NCBI GenBank assembly: GCA_041568335.1
Contig: JBFFZZ010000085.1
Coordinates: forward strand, 1-10,882
Source: WVWW01 sp041568335
GTDB taxonomy: Bacteria > Acidobacteriota > Polarisedimenticolia > Polarisedimenticolales > Polarisedimenticolaceae
DNA length: 10,882 bases
Direction of reading: 5' to 3'
In this document: piece by piece, positions 6,566 through 10,882 of the stretch
How positions within the stretch are numbered: position 1 is the first letter of the stretch
Layout: every line of letters starts with the position of its first letter
Position numbers and translations under genes: made by a program
Notes under the pieces: generated by a model
Seen by the model: only the letters and a program-made list of their open reading frames with translations
The model's database searches: none
Told to the model about the DNA's origin: nothing

Positions 6566-8232
6566 GCAGGATTCCCCTCTCCGCGAACGAGGTCATGATA
6601 GCGGTCGACCCCCGTGGCGTCGAAGATCTCCACCTCACCGTCGGGCCAGCGGACACGGAGTCGATCGATCGTTTCCGCCGCGCCCAGACCGAACAGCAAT
6701 CGCGGATCGTTGGAAGAGAGGTAGCTCTGGTGCGGAGCGACCAGACCGGTCAGGGTGCGATCGGCGACTTGCACCTCGACGACCGCGCCGTTGGCGTCGC
6801 GCGGCCCCCGTGTGTCGATCAGCTTCAATCCGATCCAGTGGGCGTCGGTTGCGTGAACGTTGCGAAACAGGTGAACCCGGCCGTCCGCCGTGGTCGTCAC
6901 CAGATCGGGGTCGCCGTCGTTGTCGATATCGCCGGTGGCGAGGCCGCGGCCGACGTCGGTGGCGCAAAACGGCCCGCATTCGTCGCCCGCCTGGTGAAAT
7001 CGTCCGTTCCCCTCGTTCCAGAACAGCAGGTTCGGCTCGGCATAAGGCGACCAGTGATCGTCCCCGGGGGTGCCGGTCGCGCGCAGCACACGTCCGTTGA
7101 CGATCGCCAGCTCGGGCAGCCCGTCGCGGTCGATGTCCAGCGCCGCGACGCCGAAACCGGTGGAGTCGGCGCTCTGCTTGCCCAGCCCGCTACCCAAGGT
7201 CGCGTCGGAGAAACGGCCCCCGTCGCCGGCCAGGTAGAGCGTGTTGGTCTCCTGAAACAGGTGCGTCAGGAACAGATCGACCCGCGTGTCTCGGTTCAGG
7301 CCGGCAACGACGACGCCCATGCTGGCCTCGGCGCCACCGAACCCGTTGAGCGCGACCCCCAGCGGCCCCGCCGCGTCGCGCAGGCGACCGTTGCCGTCGT
7401 GGACCCACGCCCGGTTGGCCTCGCCGTCGTTGGCCACGAAAACGTCGGTCCGCCCGTCGTCGTCGAGGTCGGCGAAACCGACCCCGAGTCCCTTGCCGCG
7501 AGCGCCGGCAATCCCCGCTTCACGGCTGACGTCACGGAACGTCCCGTCGCCGTTGTTGCGATAGAGGATGTCTCCCGTGCCGGGGCAACAATCCGGCCCC
7601 GCGTACTCGGGCCGGCCCGCCGCGTCGCGTACGTCGGGTCCCGGCTCGTACTGCAGGTAGTTCGAGACGAACAAGTCGAGGAGACCGTCGCCATCGAAGT
7701 CGAAAAAGCCCGCCGATGCCCCCCAGCGTGGATCGCCTACCCCGGCGGTCTCCGTGATGTTCGTGAAGGTGCCGTCCCCGTTGTTGCGGTAGAGGGCGTC
7801 GGGTCCGTAGTTGCTGACGAACAGATCGGCATCGCCGTCGTTGTCGATGTCGCCGATCGCCACGCCCATCCCGTACCCCGGATCCGCCGCCCCCGACGCC
7901 GCGCTGACGTCGATGAACATGCCATCCGATCCCTGACGGAAGAGCCGATTCGCTCCGTCGGCGTGAAACGTGCCGTTCTCGAACAAGCCGAGGACGACAT
8001 ACACATCCAGATCACCGTCGTTGTCGTAGTCGAAGAGCGCGCAGCCGCCGGCCAGGCTATCGGGCATGAAGTGGCCTCCGCCGCGGGCGCGATCGAAGAC
8101 GAAGCCGAGGCCCGCTTCGGCCGTCACGTTCTCGAAAACGGCGCCGCTGTCCGGCGCGGTGGTGTCGGGCCGGTCGGGCGCGGCGCACGCCACGACGAGG
8201 AGCGCCGGGACGACGGCGGCGATCGACTTCAT
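6562..8232 (-). CDS. CRTAC1-type lipoprotein (FG-GAP/VCBS repeats, ASPIC/UnbV)
   Basis: A 556-residue predicted lipoprotein: signal MKSIAAVVPALLVVAC with cysteine at position 16, then a short linker. The mature protein begins with VFENVTAEAGLGFVFD (32-47), the standard opening of CRTAC1-family proteins. Calcium-loop repeats occur at about residues 68 (DYDNDGDLDVYV), 128 (DIDNDGDADLFV), 178 (DFDGDGLLDLFV), 255 (DLDDDGRTDVFV), 366 (DIDRDGLPELAI) and 435 (DIDNDGDPDLVT). A seventh at about 312 is degenerate (GLNRDTRVDLFL, the first loop Asp replaced), so it probably keeps the blade but not the metal. The ASPIC/UnbV domain is C-terminal (about 477-550, including QSYLSSNDPRLLFGLG and VRWPDGEVEIFD). 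Unlike the larger paralogue at 2580-4883 it has no TPR region; a separate TPR gene follows with a 4-nt overlap. The start at 8232 has TAAGG three bases upstream. Surface location is inferred; no catalytic role is recognised. Confidence 0.92.
   Translation of the reverse strand: MKSIAAVVPALLVVACAAPDRPDTTAPDSGAVFENVTAEAGLGFVFDRARGGGHFMPDSLAGGCALFDYDNDGDLDVYVVLGLFENGTFHADGANRLFRQGSDGMFIDVSAASGAADPGYGMGVAIGDIDNDGDADLFVSNYGPDALYRNNGDGTFTNITETAGVGDPRWGASAGFFDFDGDGLLDLFVSNYLQYEPGPDVRDAAGRPEYAGPDCCPGTGDILYRNNGDGTFRDVSREAGIAGARGKGLGVGFADLDDDGRTDVFVANDGEANRAWVHDGNGRLRDAAGPLGVALNGFGGAEASMGVVVAGLNRDTRVDLFLTHLFQETNTLYLAGDGGRFSDATLGSGLGKQSADSTGFGVAALDIDRDGLPELAIVNGRVLRATGTPGDDHWSPYAEPNLLFWNEGNGRFHQAGDECGPFCATDVGRGLATGDIDNDGDPDLVTTTADGRVHLFRNVHATDAHWIGLKLIDTRGPRDANGAVVEVQVADRTLTGLVAPHQSYLSSNDPRLLFGLGAAETIDRLRVRWPDGEVEIFDATGVDRYHDLVRGEGNPA
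6573..6580 (-). promoter_or_regulatory. Ribosome binding site inside the upstream gene for the TPR lipoprotein
   Basis: AGAGGGGA on the minus strand, seven bases before ATG at 6565 and lying within the last codons of the CRTAC1-type gene. Together with the ATGA stop-start overlap it points to translational coupling. Confidence 0.55.
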
Positions 8233-8258
8233 CGGCCTTACGGTACCAGCCCCGACGC

Positions 8259-9527
8259 TCAGGCGGTGCGGCGGCGGCGGCGCCTGCGTCCACTCGGCCG
8301 GCCCGCCGCTGCCCTTCCACTGCGGTCCTTGCGCCCGCTGCTTTGCGGTTGGGTCGGGTGCTCGACCAGGGTCGGGGCCTCATCGAACCCGGGCAGCGAA
8401 CGACGTTCGATCGGCTGTCCGATGCGCGCCTCCACGGCACGAACCATGTCCAGGTCCTCCGCACCGATCAACGTATAGGCCCGGCCGTTCCGTTCGGCGC
8501 GACCGGTGCGGCCGATTCGATGGGTGTAGGCCTCCGGTGTGGTCGGCATGTCGAAGTTGACGACATGGGACACCTGGATCACATCGATCCCACGCGCAGC
8601 GATGTCGGTGGCCACCAGCACGTCGTAGTCGTGTTTGCGGAAACCGGTCATCGCCCGGTCGCGCGCGTTTTGCGACATGTTGCCCTGAAGGGCGACGGCA
8701 CGGTGCCCCGCGGCGTCGAGTTGCCGGGCCAAGCGTCTCGCGCGGTGTTTGGTGCGCGTGAACACGATGGCCTGCACGAATCCGTCCCCCGAGAGGATGT
8801 GGTCGAGCATGTCGAACTTGCGATTCGGACGCACCGGGTAGAGCGCATGGTCGATCGTTGAGATCGGTTTCGAGTGACCCAACTCGACGACGTGCGGCCG
8901 GTTGAGCACCTTCTTGGCGAGCTTGCGGATCTCGGACGGCATGGTCGCCGAGAACAGCATGTTCTGGCGTTCCGGCGGTAGCTCCGCGAGGATACGTCGC
9001 AGGTCGGGCAGGAAGCCCATGTCGAACATGTGATCGGCCTCGTCGAGCACCAGCGTCTCGATGCGGTCGAGTCGCACGGCGCCCTGGCCGTGCAGGTCGA
9101 GCAGTCGTCCCGGACAGGCCACGACGATCTCGGGTCCCGAGCGCAGCGCCTCGATCTGCGCGCGTGGTTTGACGCCGCCGAAGATGACGACGGTCCGGAT
9201 GCGGGTAAACCGCGCCAGGTTGTCGATCTCCGCGCCGATCTGGCTGGCCAACTCGCGCGTCGGGGCGACGATCAGGACCCGCGGGTCGCGGGAGCGAGAG
9301 CGCGTCGCCATCAGACGCTCCAGCAGCGGCAGCGCGAACGCCGCCGTCTTGCCGGTGCCGGTCTGGGCCAGGCCGAGGATGTCGCGGCCCGCGAGGGCCG
9401 CGGGGATGGTCTCGGTCTGGATCGGCCGCGGCTCGTCGAATCCGGCGGCGACGACGCCGCGCTGGATCGAGGGACCGAGGTCGAATTCTCTGAAACCCGT
9501 CGGGGTTTCCGCTTCAATGACGGACAT
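8259..9527 (-). CDS. rhlE: DEAD-box ATP-dependent RNA helicase, RhlE type
   Basis: A 422-residue cytoplasmic RNA helicase that unwinds short RNA duplexes using ATP. All core motifs are present: Q motif (GF...PIQTETIP, 29-42), motif I AQTGTGKT (54-61), Ia PTREL (89-93), GG (117-118), motif II LDEAD (161-165), III SAT (193-195), IV AIVFTRTK (253-260), V ATDIAARGIDV (306-316) and VI HRIGRTGR (336-343). Motif Ib reads ACPGR (137-141), where TPGR is usual, an uncommon Thr-to-Cys change. The C-terminal tail (about 392-422) is basic and low-complexity, ending in an arginine run, as in RhlE-like proteins where it helps bind RNA. The start at 9527 is chosen because the conserved region begins at once; the frame stays open 52 codons further up, but that stretch lacks conservation-like features and lies in the leader. 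It heads an operon with two lipoprotein genes. DEAD-box family is certain; the RhlE subtype is likely. Confidence 0.93.
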   Translation of the reverse strand: MSVIEAETPTGFREFDLGPSIQRGVVAAGFDEPRPIQTETIPAALAGRDILGLAQTGTGKTAAFALPLLERLMATRSRSRDPRVLIVAPTRELASQIGAEIDNLARFTRIRTVVIFGGVKPRAQIEALRSGPEIVVACPGRLLDLHGQGAVRLDRIETLVLDEADHMFDMGFLPDLRRILAELPPERQNMLFSATMPSEIRKLAKKVLNRPHVVELGHSKPISTIDHALYPVRPNRKFDMLDHILSGDGFVQAIVFTRTKHRARRLARQLDAAGHRAVALQGNMSQNARDRAMTGFRKHDYDVLVATDIAARGIDVIQVSHVVNFDMPTTPEAYTHRIGRTGRAERNGRAYTLIGAEDLDMVRAVEARIGQPIERRSLPGFDEAPTLVEHPTQPQSSGRKDRSGRAAAGRPSGRRRRRRRTA

Positions 9528-9682
9528 ATGGTTTTCTTTCTCCGGCGGTGCGGTGCACATCGGCACACACGGGCCCGCCGTTTGCCTAGCCACACAACAG
9601 AAGTAGGTAGGGGAAGTCGTGATCAGCGGCGCGATCTTTGGTTCAGATCCTGTTGGGCGCCGAGGACCGGAGAGTCCGGCCA
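9528..9682 (-). promoter_or_regulatory. Structured 5' leader of the helicase gene
   Basis: About 155 nt between the predicted transcription start (near 9682) and the ATG at 9527. Two inverted repeats are visible. A perfect CCGGA-CTC-TCCGG hairpin (9666-9678) lies close to the 5' end. A 6-bp CGGCGG/CCGCCG pairing (9543-9548 with 9575-9580) encloses a smaller GTGC/GCAC stem (9553-9566). The foot of the outer stem touches the only Shine-Dalgarno-like bases (GGAG at 9540-9543), so folding could limit ribosome access. Long leaders are known on some bacterial DEAD-box helicase genes; a regulatory role here is inferred from the layout only. Confidence 0.4.
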
Positions 9683-9688
9683 CGTAAG

Positions 9689-9717
9689 AAGGTATGCGCT
9701 GTGGGCCGGTCTGTCAA
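9689..9717 (-). promoter_or_regulatory. Sigma-70-like promoter for the helicase operon
   Basis: On the minus strand a perfect -35 box TTGACA (9712-9717) is followed by a 17-nt spacer and TACCTT (9689-9694), which keeps T1, A2 and T6 of the -10 consensus. The -35 starts one base after the TGA stop (9719-9721) of the upstream gene, so the helicase unit can be transcribed on its own. A start near 9682 is predicted. Confidence 0.55.
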
Positions 9718-9718
9718 C

Positions 9719-10882
9719 TCAGGGGCAATCGTTGGCCAGCACGACACGTGGCTGGGCGCCCGAATCCTGCCCGTAGTCGGCCGAGCCGCTCTCACGGACG
9801 AGGATGAAGTCGACCCCACCCGGATCGGGCTTCGATGAGTCGAACAGGTGGCCCATCTCGGTCCCACCGCAACCGATCTGCGTCGCCGTTCCGAGCTCGA
9901 CCTGCCCGCCGCCCGGGTCGGTGACCGCGGCAAGATCGCCCCAGATCACATCGACCGTGCGTGCCAGGAGAACGCCCGTCGGACAGGTAACGGTCTCCTC
10001 GAACTCGATCGTCGGGTCGCCCGGCGACGCGTCGAGCGTCACCACGACGCAGGCCGGCGCCGAGCAGACCGCATCGGCGGCGTCGGCAAGACCGTTGCAG
10101 TCGTCGTCGAACGTGTTGCGGCAGACCTCGGCCTGACCGGGGAAGATCGCCGGAGCGGAGTCGTCGCAATCGCCCTCGCAGATCGCGAAGCCGTCCATGT
10201 CGGCGTCCTGCTCGTCGACGGGCACCGAGCCGTTGCAGGCGTCGTCGATGCCGTTGCACAGCTCGACCGCGCCGGGATTGCGCGCGGGATCGGCGTCGTC
10301 GCAGTCGCCGAGACAGACGGCGAACCCGTCGCGATCCATGTCCGCCTCGTCGAGCAGCAGCGCGCCGTCGCAGTTGCTGTCGAAGCCGTCGCAGACTTCG
10401 GGCGCCCCCGGGTAAACCCCCGCGGCCAGCGGTGAGCAGTCGCAGAGATCGCCCCACCCGTCACCATCGCTGTCGGGATAGCCGTCGAGGAAGTCGAACT
10501 TACCGTCGCACGGCCCGGTCGTGCCGAGCGAGGGATACGGATCGCAGGCGTCCCCCGCCCCGTCGTCATCCGTATCGAGCTGGTTCGGGTTGGAGACGCT
10601 CGGGCAGTTGTCGCACGCGTCACCGCGGCCATCGCCGTCGAAATCGGCATGGTCGGTGTAGGCGGGGTCGGTGGTCAGCGCGACGTGCGGGCAGAGGTCG
10701 TCGGTGTCGAGGATCCCGTCGTGGTCGGCGTCACCGGCGTTCATCGCGTAGACGTGGATCTCGCCGGCATCGGTTCGACCCGCCGGGTCGGCGGTTGCCG
10801 TGCCGACGACGATGTCCCGCGCCGCATCGCCCCACAGCTCGCCGCTGGTCAACGATTCGGCGGGGTTGCCGGTGTCGAAGCC
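9719..10882 (-). CDS. Secreted TSP3/metal-binding repeat protein, C-terminal part (5' end off window)
   Basis: The frame is open to the right edge, so the true start and any signal peptide are missing; 387 residues are visible. The first visible part (GELWGDAARDIVVGTATADP, then GRTDAGEIHVYA) resembles an FG-GAP/integrin-type repeat. Next come thrombospondin type 3 calcium-binding repeats (about 10535-10732: DADHDGILDTDDLCP, DFDGDGRGDACDNCP, DTDDDGAGDACDPYP). Three tandem repeats of about 45 residues follow (10064-10474), of the MopE-like putative metal-binding type: DGFAVCLGDCDDADP, NPGAVELCNGIDDACNG, with paired cysteines and Asp clusters. The last ~114 residues (9722-10063) are a cysteine-containing domain I do not recognise, ending DYGQDSGAQPRVVLANDCP. 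The composition and cysteine pairs indicate an exported, calcium-dependent, probably surface or extracellular protein. Function is unknown. No terminator is seen after its stop. Confidence 0.82.
   Translation of the reverse strand, partial: GFDTGNPAESLTSGELWGDAARDIVVGTATADPAGRTDAGEIHVYAMNAGDADHDGILDTDDLCPHVALTTDPAYTDHADFDGDGRGDACDNCPSVSNPNQLDTDDDGAGDACDPYPSLGTTGPCDGKFDFLDGYPDSDGDGWGDLCDCSPLAAGVYPGAPEVCDGFDSNCDGALLLDEADMDRDGFAVCLGDCDDADPARNPGAVELCNGIDDACNGSVPVDEQDADMDGFAICEGDCDDSAPAIFPGQAEVCRNTFDDDCNGLADAADAVCSAPACVVVTLDASPGDPTIEFEETVTCPTGVLLARTVDVIWGDLAAVTDPGGGQVELGTATQIGCGGTEMGHLFDSSKPDPGGVDFILVRESGSADYGQDSGAQPRVVLANDCP
10064..10474 (-). repeat. Three tandem ~135-bp coding repeats (metal-binding motif)
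   Basis: Within the surface-protein gene, three units (about 10346-10474, 10205-10342 and 10064-10201) encode the same pattern: DxDGFxxCxGDCDDxxP, PGxxEVCxxxxDxxCNG. The second and third align with a period of exactly 135 bp (for example TCGTCGCA at 10161 and 10296 on the plus strand). The first is more diverged, with the DCDD aspartates partly lost (LCDCSP). They arose by internal duplication of the protein module. Confidence 0.7.

Noticed and set aside
6550..8478. 642-codon plus-strand frame antisense to the CRTAC1-type gene
   Set aside because: It is Val/Asp-rich because GAC-rich calcium loops read as GTC on the other strand. No start site, domain or upstream signal supports it.
9666..9678. 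CCGGA-CTC-TCCGG hairpin as an intrinsic terminator of the surface-protein gene
   Set aside because: It is not followed by a T-run on the minus strand and lies just downstream of the helicase promoter, so a leader hairpin fits better.
9528..9683. Upstream extension of the helicase to a GTG at 9683 (52 more residues)
   Set aside because: The predicted transcription start is at about 9682, no ribosome site precedes 9683, and the added residues are Cys- and Pro-rich and unlike a helicase N-terminus. The in-frame ATG at codon 42 of that stretch also lacks a ribosome site.
1..10882. Defence, CRISPR, toxin-antitoxin, phage or biosynthetic cluster
   Set aside because: UnbV-type domains are named from enediyne clusters, but no polyketide synthase or other biosynthetic gene is here. 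No nuclease, reverse transcriptase, integrase or repeat-spacer array was seen.

Overview
This is a GC-rich bacterial chromosomal window with tightly packed genes. The gene set suggests a member of the Acidobacteriota or a similar soil or sediment lineage: two CRTAC1-type proteins (FG-GAP repeats plus ASPIC/UnbV), a TPR lipoprotein, an M1 peptidase of the 'VHDFAW' type, and a large thrombospondin-type-3/metal-binding-repeat surface protein. Planctomycetota and Myxococcota are possible alternatives. The assignment is inferred from family content only; no rRNA or other marker gene is present. I see no tRNA, CRISPR array, insertion sequence or phage gene.

Layout. (1) 1-885, minus: N-terminal 295 residues of a secreted M1-family metallopeptidase, running off the left edge. 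(2) 886-1199: divergent intergenic region. (3) 1200-4883, plus: a compact three-gene unit. A short NfeD-family membrane protein is followed after 15 nt by a QmcA-type SPFH protein, and after 9 nt by a 767-residue lipoprotein carrying a TPR-like N-terminus fused to seven FG-GAP calcium loops and an ASPIC/UnbV domain. (4) 9527-4865, minus: a second three-gene unit. A RhlE-type DEAD-box RNA helicase is followed after 26 nt by a 556-residue CRTAC1-type lipoprotein, which overlaps by 4 nt (ATGA) a 566-residue TPR lipoprotein. The two units are convergent and their last genes overlap by 19 nt. (5) 9528-9718: structured helicase leader with a good sigma-70-like promoter placed directly after the preceding stop codon. 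(6) 9719-10882, minus: C-terminal part of a secreted repeat protein with TSP3 repeats, three ~45-residue MopE-like metal-binding repeats and an unrecognised C-terminal domain, running off the right edge.

How the parts fit. Most of the window encodes envelope or exported proteins. NfeD and QmcA form a known membrane-scaffold pair. The CRTAC1 proteins are predicted lipoproteins with calcium-stabilised beta-propellers, and TPRs are protein-binding scaffolds. The most notable point is that the same two modules (TPR and CRTAC1) occur twice, once fused in the SPFH unit and once split into two translationally coupled genes in the helicase unit. That arrangement suggests TPR-CRTAC1 cooperation at the cell envelope, but no biochemical role can be assigned from sequence alone. 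I found no defence, mobile or biosynthetic system.
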